Source: Leptodactylus fallax (Eukaryota; Chordata; Amphibia; Anura; Leptodactylidae). From it: 64,000 nucleotides of DNA. Each line of letters begins with the position of its first letter. The stretch's first letter is position 1. Shown in pieces: positions 1 to 11,251 of this stretch. The stretch spans positions 4,137,001-4,201,000 of the forward strand of contig CAMRHE010000167.1 of the NCBI GenBank assembly GCA_947044405.1, read 5' to 3'. The position numbers and the translations under genes were made by a program. Under the pieces are notes generated by a model. That model had not been told where the DNA came from. It saw only the letters and a program-made list of their open reading frames with translations, and ran no database searches.

Positions 1-2
1 TA

Positions 3-1137
3 ACAGGATAAAATGGTAGCTCAGGAGTGGCCAGCCTACCAAAATTACTCCAAGAGTGCATCAACGACTCCTCCAGGAAGTCACAAAAGAACCCAGAAAA
101 ACATCTAAAGCACTGCAGACCCATTTGCCTCACTTAAATAGGTTGTCCAGGCATTAAAAAAAAAAAAAAAAAATCATACTCACCTGTCCCGGATCTTTTC
201 CTCCAGCATCTTCTCAAAGTGAACATGTTCACTGGCTGTGATGTCACTGATCCCTTCTGCTGAAGCCGCTAATTGACCTCAGTGGTCACGTGTGGCTGGG
301 ACTTCAGTCACGTGCCAGCATGGGACCAAGAAGACTGGACCACGCAGGGAGGCATCGGAGCACCGTGGAAAGGTGAGTATGAATTTTTTTTACTGTTTTT
401 CACTTCCCCCAGCCTATTTAGAACTTAAACGGATTGTTCATTTTTGCCTGGACAACCCCTGTAAGGTCAGTGTTCATGATTCAACAATAAGAAAGAGAAT
501 GGGCAAAAATGGTATCCATGGGAGAGCTCCAAGGCAAAAACACTGCTGACCAAAATTAACACAAAGGCCCATCTCAAATTTGCCAAAAAACATCTTTATA
601 ATCCCCAAGACTTTTGGGAAAACATTCTGTGGACTGATGAGACAAAAGTGGAATTTTTTGGAAGGTGTGCGTCCTTTACATCTGGCATAAAACTAACACA
701 TAATTTCAGAAAAAGAGCATCATCATACAGTCAAACGTGGTGTGGTAGTGTAATGGTCTTGGGCTGCTTTGCTGCTTCAAGATCTGGACAACCTGCTGTA
801 ATTGATGGAACTATGAATTCTGCTCTGTACCAGAAAATCCTGACACAGAATATCTGGCCATCAGTTCGTGACCTTAAGCTCAAGTGTACTTGGGTTCAGC
901 AGCTGGATGATGATCTGAAGCACACCAGTAGGTCAAAACAAAATGATGGTTTTGGTGTGGCCTAGTCAAAATCCATACTTAAATCTGATTGAGATGCTGT
1001 GGCATGACCTTAAACAGACCGTCCATGCTCGAAAACCCTTGAGTGGGCCAAAATTCCTCCACAGAGAAGTGAAAGATTCATTGCCAGTTATCACAAATGC
1101 ATAGTTGTAGTTGTTGCTGCCAAGGGTGGCACAACCA
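3..1137 (+). pseudogene. Tc1-like transposase, degenerate
   Basis: Remains of a Tc1 transposase, the DDE enzyme that cuts and pastes the element at TA sites. Visible pieces are a helix-turn-helix stretch before the MITE (about 30-137), then the first catalytic block near 628-660 (ILWTDETKVEFFG). The central part around 735-960 still reads as Tc1-like, and the C-terminal region around 985-1130 includes a decayed IEMLWHDLK block. Stops and frameshifts occur between pieces, and the run near 900-960 has lost the usual second aspartate context. The gene is dead. The flanking MITE shows it was hit by a later insertion. Confidence 0.75.
138..460. mobile_element. TTAA-flanked MITE inside the first Tc1 remnant
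   Basis: Ends are inverted copies: ATAGGTTGTCCAGGCA at the left and the complement of AGGGGTTGTCCAGGCA at the right. It is flanked by TTAA (134-137) and GTAA (461-464), a decayed TTAA duplication. Inside, a second inverted pair (tactcacc near 178, ggtgagta near 372) makes it a foldback. TTAA targets suggest piggyBac-type mobilisation, but no transposase is present. Confidence 0.7.
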
Positions 1138-1348
1138 GTTATTAGGTTTAGGGGGCAATTACTTTTTCACATAGGGCCAGGTTTAGGCAGTCTTTTTACC
1201 CTTAATAAATAAAATCATCATTGATAAACTACATTTTGTATTTACTCAGGTTATTTTTGTCAGATATTGATATTTGGAAAAAAGTAAGTATGACAAAAAG
1301 CAAAAACAAAAGAAATCTGTAGGGCAAATACTTTTTCACAGCACTATA

Positions 1349-3864
1349 AAATACATGAAAATGAGGTTCCTGGTTAATATTTTGATTGAATTGTATAAGC
1401 CAGTATCTGCCAACAAGAAGGCGACTTTAGAATTAATGCTCTTGGTGATAGCAGATTGCTTTTGTGCTTGCACATGCAATGCTTACTGTCACAAATGCTC
1501 ATAACTAGTCATATTATTGAACAAATCTTTATTTCTTTTTCTAAGTATTTGACCATTAAGTGACCTACTTAAAAAATCCTAAATAAAATCCCTGGTGACT
1601 ACTACTGTAATGGTTATTCGAGAGTGGAGAGAGTTCAGTGCAAGGACCTGTACATTTGTTGTGTGTCGTACTGTGATATAGGTAGAATCATAGAGACTAA
1701 ATGCAGCTGCAGCCGCCCCTCACTGCCCTGGGTGTCTTATTATTATAACGCGAGATGGATGTGTGTGCTGACAGTGCTGACAGCTGATCTCTTAGGACAG
1801 TGTGAAGGGAAGCTGGACTATGTTATTACTCATACATTTCAACACACACTAGTAGTTGTGACCAAACCTCTGCAGTTTTTTGTTGCTGGAGATTTTCCAT
1901 AGTGATCAGACTTTTGCAAGCAATGTCCTGAAGATGCAACTGGGTACCTAAGCAATGATTGTACATTTTCATAAGGCAAAACATTTTGTTTAAACAATCA
2001 TAACATAATTAATGTATGAAGGAGAATAAAAAATCACAAATCGAATTCAATCTTCAGAAACGATTGTATCATGCACAACAACTTTGTGTTACATTACTTG
2101 TCCTATGGACCCTGACAGTTTTACCATTCTATAATCCACAGGTTTATCATATAATTTGTCTGTATCATGCACTCAGGAGAGATTGTGAAACACAAGGATA
2201 AGACCTGACACATAGAGACAAAACAAGTACAATAGAAAAAAAGTGGGTATACACAACAATCAGTCACACCCCCATCTAAAAAAAACTACCATCAGGACCC
2301 TAGCAGGTTGTCAGGGGAAATGCTCCCCTTTTTCTCTGTACAAAAAGCAGTGAAACTCTGACAATTTAATACAATACAATACATGTGGATTCTTTAATCC
2401 TCAGTGTGTTCAGTATGTCACAGGAATGTTGCACATTTTCATGCATTTTATACAAGTGGATTTTGCTCCTGATCTGGCTGCCAGCAAAATCTGTTGCCAA
2501 AATGTGTACACCTATCTTTAAGACTATGCTGTTAGGTCACCTAACAGTGTGTATATAATTAGGGAACACAACAAAGAATAATTTATTTAGTCCTCCTTGG
2601 AGAAAAAAACGAAGACTTAGGCAACATTCAGACAACCAAGGTGCAAAACTGTGTAAAACATCAATTTTTCATGGCTTTCTTGCACCCCAGGGGCACCCGT
2701 TTTCAAGGATACCCCATACATTTCAGTGTATCGAGGGATCTGTGAAAAGGGCCAAAAAGAGGGCCGTCAAAGTAAAGTTCATGTGAATAGCTTCCATTTA
2801 CTGACACTGAAATGAATGCTGCTGTGTGACGTTCATTAAAAAAAACAGACGTCACACAGCCATTATTCACTATTGTCCAAATGTAGCCTTAGGCCTTATT
2901 CACATGACAGTAAAAATGGCAGTGTGACGGAGACCACCTTCATCGCGGTCCTGTTTTGCCCACTTCTTTGAAAAACGGTGGGCGGGTCACAAAAAATAGT
3001 TACATGCAACAAAAAAAAATGCTACTTTTTCATGCCTTGAACACCAGAAAACTGTCTACAAGGCATGATAACTCAGCCTCACTGTGTTTTTGTAGTGCTG
3101 TTTTTTATGTCACTTTTGTGTTGTTTTTTGCTTCCTTGGTGTTTACTTTCAAAACATAGCATGTTATGGGTATGTTTTTTCAGACATTTTCTTGTAGACG
3201 TTTCTATTAGGAAAAAAATGTGAAAAAATGCATGTCATACTATGTTTCATCAAATAACATACAAAAAAATGGAAAAAAAATATTCATGGTGTGTAAGAAC
3301 AGATTTGGTTCACGTACATACGTAATACAGCAGTGTTGGCTCGTCATTTTTAATAGGTGCCAACGGGAGTAGAGAGAGCACCACAGTGTGTAAGCCGAGT
3401 ATAACCTGTAGGGGGCAGCGCAGGCTTGTCTAAACTGCTACAAGTAACTGTACCTCGAAGTACCAGACTTCTTGGAATACAATAGTGAAACTCAGTTGTG
3501 GCTTTGGACGAACTAAGCTTTAACCCACAGGCTTATAAGAAGTAATAATCATTTGGCATGGTTGTTGGCCACATGTAGTGTTCAGCATGCCTTCCTGGGC
3601 CGTGTCAGCGTACAGGATACAGACAGCACAGCCCCGGGCCCCTGGCTCTCAGCTCTGATGTGTCTTGTCTCGTTGGTTTTCATTGTGGCTTTTACTTCCT
3701 AAACACCTGGATTTGTCAGACACCTGGCTGCTACAGACAGAGCGCAACACGTCTGGTTGTTGGGATTTGACATGGAATTCCCTGCACATCCCTGGACTGT
3801 CTGAAATCGTCCCATTTAGTTCAGGCTTGTTACAGACTTCCAGAAGAGATGAAACCCAAGAAGT
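1349..3864. other. Intergenic, no gene recognised
   Basis: AT-rich sequence with no supported coding region. Around 2610-2910 there is MITE-like material, including a short inverted pair around gacgtcacacag and the motif ccttattcacatgac near 2893. I could not fix its borders. The small open frames here have no recognisable protein motif. Confidence 0.5.
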
Positions 3865-4870
3865 GGGTTATTATTACTACATAGCAGTACACTACTGTAT
3901 ACTACAAGTTACCAGTCTTTGTGTAGTATTACATAGTGGGGGAGTATACTATTAGTGTTCAGTCTCTATGTATTACTATTATTACATAGTGGGGGAGTAT
4001 ACTAGAAGTGATCAGTCTCTGTATCCCTATTATTACATGGGGGGTAATACTAGAAGTGTTCAGTCTCTATGTATTACTATTATTACATAGTGAGTGATTA
4101 TACCAGAAGTGATCAGTCTCACAGTATTGCTATTATTACATGGGGGGTATACTAGAGGTGATCAGTCTCTATATATTACTATTATTACATAGTGAGTGAG
4201 TATACCAGAAGTGATCAGTCACTGTATTGCTATTATTGCATGGGAGGTATACTAAATGTGATCAGTTTCTTTGTATTATTACATGGGGGGTATACTAGAG
4301 GTGATCAGTCTCTATGTATTACTATTATTACATAGTGAGTGAGTATACCAGAGGTGATCAGTCACTGTATTGCTATTATTACATGGGTGGGGGCGGGTAT
4401 ACTAGATGCGATCAGTCTCTTTGTATTATTACATAGTGGGGGGAGTATACTAGAAGTGATCAGTCTCTATGTATTACTATTGAGTATATTAGGAGTTATC
4501 TGTTTCTGTATTGCTATTATTACATGAGGGGTATGCTAGGAGTTCTCTCTCTGTGTATGACTATTATTACATGGACAGGTATACTAAGAGTTATCAATAC
4601 CTATCTTTATTATAATTACTACAAAGCTATGGACTATACTTGAACTTACCAGTCTCTATATGTTAATATGACTTATTGTAGGCTATACTAGTAGTTACTG
4701 TGCTCTATGTAATGTTATATAGCAGCTATTATACCAAGCGTTACCAATCTCTATAAATTATTATTACATAGCAGGAATTATACTAGGTGTTACCAGTCTA
4801 TAGATTATTACATAGGGGGGACTATATGCGGAGTTTCCAATCTAAATATTGTTATTACATAGCTGGGGAC
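3865..4870. repeat. AT-rich minisatellite, degenerate tandem repeat
   Basis: More than a dozen diverged copies of a unit built from gtgatcagtctctatgta, then tattactattattacatag, then a G-rich spacer and gtatactaga. Unit length varies from about 40 to 60 bases because the G-rich part expands and contracts. Order decays towards 4870, which suggests an old array. It lies about 0.6 kb beyond the likely HES1 polyadenylation site. Confidence 0.85.
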
Positions 4871-5450
4871 TTTATTCTATATATTATATGGAAACCTAAA
4901 AAGAGTCTCAGTTGATCATTTGTGTAGCACACGCATATAAATTGTCGCATGGCAGAGCACTAGGAGCTGTCTACATACTGTTTTTGATCTGTATGTTTCA
5001 TACAACTCTCAAAATAGTTTTACGTAGATGGTGAATTTTCAGTAGCGAATTAGTATGTATCCCATTAACTATTATACGCGAACCCATTTTCTCCAAATAT
5101 TCTCATCGATGCCTTATCTAGGCTACACGAAGACAGCTCCAGTCTAGTACATAGAAAGCTGCAAGACTTCTGCAACATTGGAATGAAGGGGAGGTTTATC
5201 ATTGTGTAGTAGGTCTGTACACTTACCAACAGAAATAAAAAGTCACTGTTGTAATGTGAACTATGACATAAAAACTATGCACCATTATTTTCCTATAGTT
5301 GGACTTCAGTGTTTATGGACATTCTGGAGGGTTATTACATCTAATTTTATATATCTGCTATACATGGTAATTATTGATCTCTTACCATTATGGGAGTCTT
5401 CCAGATTTTTGATGGACCTAGGGCAGATAAACACTGGACAAGCTTTTATC
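4871..5450. other. Sequence downstream of HES1, nothing recognised
   Basis: No repeat end, RNA gene or coding region that I can support. The single short open frame here (5202-5507) has no known motif and overlaps the likely HES1 3' end on the other strand. Confidence 0.4.
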
Positions 5451-5473
5451 TCCAAAATAATACATTGTGCAGT

Positions 5474-5479
5474 TTTATT
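5474..5479 (-). terminator. Likely HES1 polyadenylation signal
   Basis: The plus strand reads tttatt here, which is AATAAA on the HES1 strand, about 245 bases after the stop codon. It is the first canonical signal I find downstream of the stop. Cleavage would fall near 5450-5465. Transcript data are needed to confirm it. Confidence 0.5.
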
Positions 5480-5533
5480 ATTAAGGACATTAATGCTTCC
5501 ACAATAGGAAGAACGTTAAGAGCATAGTCAATG

Positions 5534-5540
5534 TCTTTGG
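5534..5540 (-). promoter_or_regulatory. Candidate miR-9 seed match in HES1 3'UTR
   Basis: On the HES1 strand this reads CCAAAGA, a 7-mer match to the miR-9 seed (positions 2-7 plus A opposite position 1). miR-9 is known to target mouse Hes1. That this copy is used is inference from the seed alone. Confidence 0.35.
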
Positions 5541-5724
5541 CATTTCAATAAAAAACAAAAATTTCGTGTACAAACGAAATATAAAATGTCAATCTTATAA
5601 TACAGGGGCACATTCAATATGAACATTTCTTATGTACAGACATAGTGCATTCTCGCTACAAAAAGAAGGGATCACTAGTAGTAACTAATCTTTCTAAAAG
5701 AAAGCAAAGTCCATTGTAGTCCAT

Positions 5725-7256
5725 TCACCAGGGTCTCCACACAGAGTCTGCAGTGACTGATGGCATCACAGAGGGGGATACTGCAGCAGGCAGTCCAGAG
5801 GCCACATTGGAGTTAGTATAGACTGGAATTACTGATCCATTGTGTGGGAAAGCTGGGTTAGCGATCAAAAAGGCAAACTGTCCATCTGATGCTGGTACTA
5901 GCTGAAAGCCACCGTAGACCTTGGCAGCTTCTACTTGAGGGCCACCCATCTTGCAGGGAACCCCACCCATGGGAGTTGGGCTTCCTTGTGGAGCACTGGC
6001 AGGCAGCTGAACTAATGGCTGTCCAAAAGCTGGGTGTGGGGTGGCAGCTGCTGGAATCTGAGGCTGAGCTGGATAGTTCATGGCATTGATCTGGTTCATG
6101 CAATTGGCCAGATGTCCCAAGAGCCGGGTCCGCACATCAGTGTTAACTCCTTCACACGTGGATAAGAATCGAGTAACTTCATTCATGCACTCGCTGAATC
6201 CAGCTCTGTATTTACCAAGGACTGTGGGGTCTGTGCTGAGAGCAGCTGCAGGAAAAAAAAAAAAAAAAAAAAAAAACACTGTTATTCTATAGCAATATAG
6301 TATATAGGCGTAATTCAGGTAGTATGCTATATAGATGTAGCACAGGACATGCAATCAGCATACCATATAGATGTGTTGCAGACAGTATGCTATATATATG
6401 TAATATACTATATAGATGTTGCGCAGTGTACTATATACATGTAGTGCAGACAGTATACTATATAAATGCAGTGTGCATGCAGTATACTATATAGATTTAG
6501 TAGGGGTAGCATACTATATAGCTGTTCTGCAGACAGTATCCTATACCCATGCACTATACTATATAGACGATGCAGCGCAGCTCCTGCAGGCGGCACTGCC
6601 AGTATCAGCTCCCTCCTCCCCCGCCCCATGAAGTAACAGGAGCTCCACGTAGGATCTATAAATAAGCCCAGACCGTGGGAAAGACGCGGAGCGCCAGCCC
6701 AGTAGAATGGAGCAGAATGCCATTGAAACCGCAGGCGGATGTCTGGGAGCGATGAGCCCGGGAGGGGGGAGCACTCACCCGTCATCTGAACTCTCTGCAG
6801 GTTCCGGAGGTGCTTGACTGTCATCTCCAGGATATCAGCCTTCTCCAGCTTAGAGTGTCGAGAGCTCTGCAGGGACAGTGACATGCAATGACTGACAGTC
6901 CAATAACACCAGCACAGAGCCACTAATCATATGTGCTAGAAAACTGTTCACACACAGACATGCGCTACTTACATCTTTCTTCAGAGCGTCCAGGATGAGG
7001 GTCTTCAATTGGCTCAGGCTCTCATTGATCCTTGCCCTCCGTCTTTTTTCCATAATGGGTTTGGACGACTATAAAGAAGAGACACAGAGTGAGTGTCCTG
7101 AGCTCAGGAGATGACAACTCCTATCATCCACTCTGCAGCAGCATTTACCTTTCTGTGCTCGGAAGCAGTTTTGGGTTTATCCGGGGTGCTGCTCATGCTG
7201 GCCGGGGTAGCAGCCACAGGAGAAGAAGAGTTTTTCTCCATCATATCAGCTGGCAT
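5725..7256 (-). CDS. hes1: HES1 transcriptional repressor, four exons
   Basis: Nuclear bHLH-Orange repressor acting downstream of Notch. Exons on the minus strand are 7149-7256, 6973-7068, 6779-6866 and 5725-6245. All three introns (80, 106 and 533 bases) have GT-AG borders and the joined frame gives 270 residues. Residues 1-36 begin [13 protein letters not shown], typical of HES1 rather than HES4. The basic region with the HES proline ([16 protein letters not shown]) covers about 37-52, helix-loop-helix runs to about 96, and the Orange domain about 108-150 ([14 protein letters not shown]). The middle is proline-rich and the protein ends in WRPW, which recruits Groucho/TLE. The Met at 7256 fits the family start. 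The gene is intact. Upstream CSL and class C sites suggest Notch activation and autorepression. Confidence 0.97.
6253..6276 (-). repeat. 24-base A run (T run on HES1 strand) at intron 3 acceptor
   Basis: An uninterrupted run of 24 A on the plus strand. On the HES1 strand it is a T run ending seven bases before the exon 4 border at 6245, so it serves as the polypyrimidine tract. Its length should be polymorphic. Confidence 0.9.
6287..6575. repeat. Tandem repeat within HES1 intron 3
   Basis: About ten diverged units of roughly 25-35 bases containing agtatactatatagatgta and gcagaca. The array accounts for most of the 533-base intron and explains the open frames seen here on both strands. Confidence 0.8.
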
Positions 7257-7452
7257 CTTCTGGGTCCAAGCAATGATTTACTGTCCTCCAGTGGTCAGAT
7301 AGATGGGGAGAGTCCTTGAGCAATGCAATGGGTGGCAATCCAGAGCTGCTATAGAGAGTGTGCGGGCTGTGTGTCACACAGGGTGCTAGGTTGCCGCTCC
7401 GCCTGGCTTGCTGCCCTGTGCGCCTGTGACTGCCCTCTCCTTGGCTCCTGCT

Positions 7453-7459
7453 TTATATA
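7453..7459 (-). promoter_or_regulatory. HES1 TATA box
   Basis: On the HES1 strand TATATAAAG starts at 7459. Transcription would begin near 7425-7430, leaving a 5' leader of about 170 bases before the ATG at 7256. The distance to the CSL pair just upstream matches the known mammalian Hes1 promoter layout. Confidence 0.8.
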
Positions 7460-7469
7460 GCGCTAACTG

Positions 7470-7600
7470 CACGCGAACGGCTCGTGTGAAACTTCCCAAA
7501 CTTTCTTTCCCACAGTAACTTTCAGCCAATGGCAGCGGGGCACACGCGTGGGCTGCGCCAGGCCATTGGCTGCAGGGCGTGACCGCTGGAGACCAATGAC
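7470..7600 (-). promoter_or_regulatory. HES1 proximal promoter: CCAAT boxes, class C and N-box sites
   Basis: CCAAT motifs occur at 7526-7530, 7565-7569 and 7593-7597 (mixed strands). CACGCG class C sites lie at 7470-7475 and 7543-7548. CACGAG, an N-box form, lies at 7481-7486 and overlaps the edge of the CSL pair. HES proteins bind class C and N-box sites, so self-repression is likely. Confidence 0.6.
7484..7513 (-). promoter_or_regulatory. Paired CSL/RBPJ (Su(H)) site of HES1 promoter
   Basis: On the HES1 strand GTGGGAA (7513-7507) is followed by a 16-base spacer and then TTCACAC (7490-7484), the inverted site GTGTGAA. Head-to-head sites with 16-17 bases between them are the known arrangement that lets two Notch-CSL-Mastermind complexes dimerise. 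The spacer holds a further TGGGAA. This explains Notch response of the gene. Confidence 0.9.
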
Positions 7601-7744
7601 AAGTCAAGGAAAGTGTAAGGGGCGCGGTTACGAGGGCAGACTGTCAATCAGTGGCACCACTTTTAACCCTTGAAAGCCGCTGCCTCCGTGTATGCCCCCC
7701 GGACACCTCCCGCTGTGCCCACTACAAGTTACTGCAGGGGGGTA

Positions 7745-8300
7745 GAACACAACTACTACTAGTAAGAATTATATTTACATAGATGTATTGAGTTATTAGA
7801 AAATGCCATTTAATTTACATCATAACCAAGTAAAATCATATTATTTATTTATTACAAAAATAAAAGTATAAAATCTAATACAAATACTAATTATATTTAT
7901 ATAGATAGATGTTTATATTGCAATAACAAAAGTATACAATATTATACAAATACTACTAATAATTATATCGCTAGATTTTATTTAATGTTACAAAAGTATA
8001 AAATATGACACTAATACTTATTATATTTACATAGTTTTAGTTATTTAATATATTGCCACAAAAGTATAACATATAATACAAACACTACTAAGAATTATTA
8101 TTTCTAGAGACAGATTTTATTTAATATATTACCACAACAAAAGTATAATTACACAAATAAAACTACTAATAATCCTCTTTATATAGACTCAGTTATTTAA
8201 TATATTACCACATGTAATACAAACATTACTAGGAATTATTAATTCTAGAGATAGATTTTATTTAATATAATGGTATTTATATAGATTTATTTAATATATT
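7745..8300. repeat. AT-rich tandem repeat upstream of HES1
   Basis: At least five diverged units with acaaaagtata, aatacaaatactactaata and ttttatttaatatatta in the same order. Anchor motifs recur about every 65-78 bases (near 7855, 7926, 7990, 8057, 8135). No transposon ends are visible. Confidence 0.7.
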
Positions 8301-9129
8301 TCAACATTAAACATCTAAATATAGTGGAAATATAAAATTCATGACATTGAAATCCTCATAAACCCTAAGTACAAATGTGGAGAAATATGGGAAGCCATTA
8401 ATAAATATTTCTAGGTGTCTATGTTATGTCACAGATTAGATCCTCACTGTATTCTATAGGATTATTAGTATGATATATTAATAATGGCAGCAGTAATATA
8501 ATTGATGGCTGTAAGCTCAAACTGATCCCAGATCTTCTGGATCTCTAATAATTACCAGCATTGATTTATAGTAGTTTGTGATCCCTGCTAGTACATCAGT
8601 GACACTACTATACCATATATCTCAATGTGATACATAAACCTCAGTGCACATTCTCCATAGCTTCTGGATTATATTATACTATTAGGGGAGTATACACACA
8701 GGTACAGCTCTCCACCGTGCCAGGCATCACTCCGGCTACACGGGCACAGGACGGCTGCATATCCCTTTAAGCCTGCCTGCAGTCCTGGGAGGAGGGGGGA
8801 GGTCGGCCAGGGATGGAGCACGTGCCAGGATGTTTTATTGCCGCTGTGGCTGAGGCTGGGCGGCTGGATGTGTGTGGGGAGGAGGGGGGGACATGGTTTA
8901 GATTATGCCGGGAGAAGGCAAATAGCAGCTGCTTCCCTGAAGCCTGGGAAAACCACTCCCCCTGCGAGATGGATCAGGCTCATTGGAGGAGCTTCAGCTC
9001 TGCGTACCACGGAAGGTGGCGCTCAAGAGCTTCTTCAAGAATCACTTGCATTACGATCTACACATAGGGAGAATTCACACGCAGTAGGTTTGATGCAGAA
9101 CTTTCTGCCACTGGGAATTGGTTCCATTT
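8301..9129. other. Intergenic, nothing recognised
   Basis: The first part is AT-rich. A GC-rich patch at about 8700-9060 carries short open frames but no conserved protein motif and no splice structure that I can support. It could be distal HES1 regulatory DNA, but nothing in the sequence proves this. Confidence 0.35.
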
Positions 9130-9137
9130 GTCTGAAT

Positions 9138-11243
9138 CAGAGGCGTAGCTAGGGGTTCAGCACAGGGTGGGCGAATATGTCCAAGTGGACCCCCAACTTA
9201 GACATGTTCGTATACCGATACTATGAGTATACGGTGAGTATATAGTGGTATATAGCAGCTCTACACAGGGCTCTGCAGACAATTTAGGTGAATACAGTGC
9301 AGTAACATTTAGTGACTTACCGGTGACATCTCTGACTAATCGTTCACATTCCCCGTCTCTTTTATCTGGACGGCCATGACCACTTCTTCCAGGCTCTGTA
9401 AAGTTTGCAACACAGACATCTTTGGCTCCTCACTTTTCCTCACACTGTTCTCACCAACACAAAGCCCCCCATCCTGCTGCTACCCCAATTATAAAATATA
9501 TAATATTACCCCCCATAATGAATAATACCCCCAAGTGCATCTTTAAATTAATAACTTCCCTGTGCACCCCTTTAAATAGTTTCCCTTATTAATAATGCCA
9601 CAGGTGTTTCCTAATTAAAAGGAAAAAAAAAAAAACAAGGGAAAAAAAAATTATTGGGGTTCCAATACCCAGGACCCCGAGGATCAGCTGTTTGAATGAA
9701 CCGTGGTACCTGTGTAAGCGCCGTGACCCCTTCTCTGTTTACATAGTGTCATTCTTTTCATAGCGGCCATGTAATGTAACTACAGCCTCGTCCTATACAC
9801 ATCTATGTGAAAAGGCTGGAATGACATCACACGGTCACTATAAACAGACAGCGTGTGATATAAACAGGCACCATAGCCCCTTCATACAGCTGATCAGTGG
9901 GGAATCACTTATCTCTTATTGATGATTTATTCTGAGGATAGATCATCAATAAAAATGAGCTGGAAAACGCCTTCAGGCTAAGGCCCACATGGCGTCCCGC
10001 AGCAAAAAACAACTGTGGGAAAAACCGCGGCAGCGACGCATCGCGGTTCTTCCAGCAGCACTTTGCACAGAATGTTTTCAGAGGTTTCCCCTGTGGACTT
10101 TCTGCTTCAATTATACCTATAGGGAAACCGCTGGCATTTCCGTAGGTATAATTGACATGCTGCTATTTCCAAAACTGCGACTGTTTTGGAAATCGCAGCG
10201 TATCCGCTGTGTGTATTTTACTGCAAAGAGGGTATGGGATGGGGCCCCATGTGGCGAAAACCCACAGAAAAAAAACGTGGCATTCTAGCAAATCCCATCC
10301 ACACATTGCGGAAAAATACGTGCAGCAGATGCACTGCGATTTCCAAAACCACTACGGTTTTGGAAATTGCAGCATGTCAATTATACCTATGGAAAAAACC
10401 GGTGGTTTCCATATAGGTGTATTAAAAACAGAAAGTCTACAGGGGAAACCTCTGTGAAAAGCATTGCAGGAAAAACCACAATGTTACCGCAAACGGTTTT
10501 TGCTGCAGCCCGCTACATGGGGCCTTAGTTTTAATAAAACCCAAGTGCCACTTTAATTAAATTAATTGACCTTCATATTATGCCCCTGATTCCCCGACAT
10601 AATTACTGCACCTCTAATGACCCCTTATATCAATGACCACCCCGTTATTTTCATAATGTCTCCTAATATAAATGATGCCCCCTAATGGCCCCTTATATAA
10701 ATAACCTCCCCCTTGTATTCATAATACCCTGTAATTACCCTTATATAAATGACCCCTCCATCGTCATAGTGCCCCCTAATGAATCCTCCCTTTATAGTTA
10801 TAATTCCCCCTCCTAACCACCCCTTATACTATTAATATACCCACAACTGCGCTAAAAAAAAAGAAAAAAAAAAGTCCTACTCACCTACCTGCGATGCTGA
10901 TGAATGGAGATGCCGCTTCCTCCCTGTCCACGCACAGGAAGTCTGTGTCTGAGCGCGGGCGGCGCGATGTTATGACGTCATTGCGCCGCTTGTGTGAGAA
11001 GAAGACATCGGTCTGTGCTCTCGGGGCTTGTAAACAGCAAGCCTCATGTAGTTTGCGGTTTACAATACTGTGAAGTTGCAGGATACGTTTTAACTAGATC
11101 GGTGTCTGCAGACATCGATCCAGTTAGAAATAAAGGATGTATTAATGGTGGCCTCGGGGTAGGCCCCAAAAAGTCAGTGGGCTCGGGTTAGCCGTCCCCT
11201 CTGCACCCCTACCCCCCACCCCTCCCCGCTAGCTACGCCTCTG
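9138..11243. mobile_element. Non-autonomous hAT-type element, 2106 bp
   Basis: Ends are inverted: CAGAGGCGTAGCTAG at the left and CTAGCTACGCCTCTG at the right. An exact 8-bp duplication GTCTGAAT flanks it (9130-9137 and 11244-11251), the hallmark of hAT transposition. No transposase is visible. The interior holds runs of dispersed ccccttatataaatgacc-like motifs (10560-10830) and a separate MITE at 9976-10527. Confidence 0.85.
9976..10527. mobile_element. Foldback MITE of the GGCTAAGGCCC family
   Basis: Left end ggctaaggcccacatggcg pairs with right end cgctacatggggccttag. Long internal inverted repeats include several copies of attataccta and of the pair aactgcgactgttttgga / ccaaaaccactacggttttgg. 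It lies inside the hAT element at 9138-11243. Related copies occur at 12741, 57753 and 59220. Confidence 0.65.
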
Positions 11244-11251
11244 GTCTGAAT

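Larger units (their letters stand above)
1..1346 (+). mobile_element. Tc1-like DNA transposon remnant, left end outside window
   Basis: Degenerate Tc1-like element on the plus strand. Its right end is the short motif ctttttcacagcactata, followed by the TA at 1347-1348 expected of a Tc1 target. The left inverted repeat lies before base 1. A TTAA-flanked MITE (138-460) splits it. I recognise the family from general knowledge of vertebrate Tc1 elements; I have not aligned it. Confidence 0.8.

Noticed and set aside
5889..6292. Open frames antisense to HES1 exon 4
   Set aside because: They mirror the conserved HES1 coding sequence and have no features of their own.
5725..7256. Assignment as HES4/hairy2 instead of HES1
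   Set aside because: The N-terminus ([20 protein letters not shown]) and the region after the Orange domain fit HES1 better. A synteny check would settle it.
8813..9152. Frames in the GC-rich patch upstream of the first hAT element
   Set aside because: Two frames overlap, neither has a recognisable domain, and the longer one runs to the hAT border.
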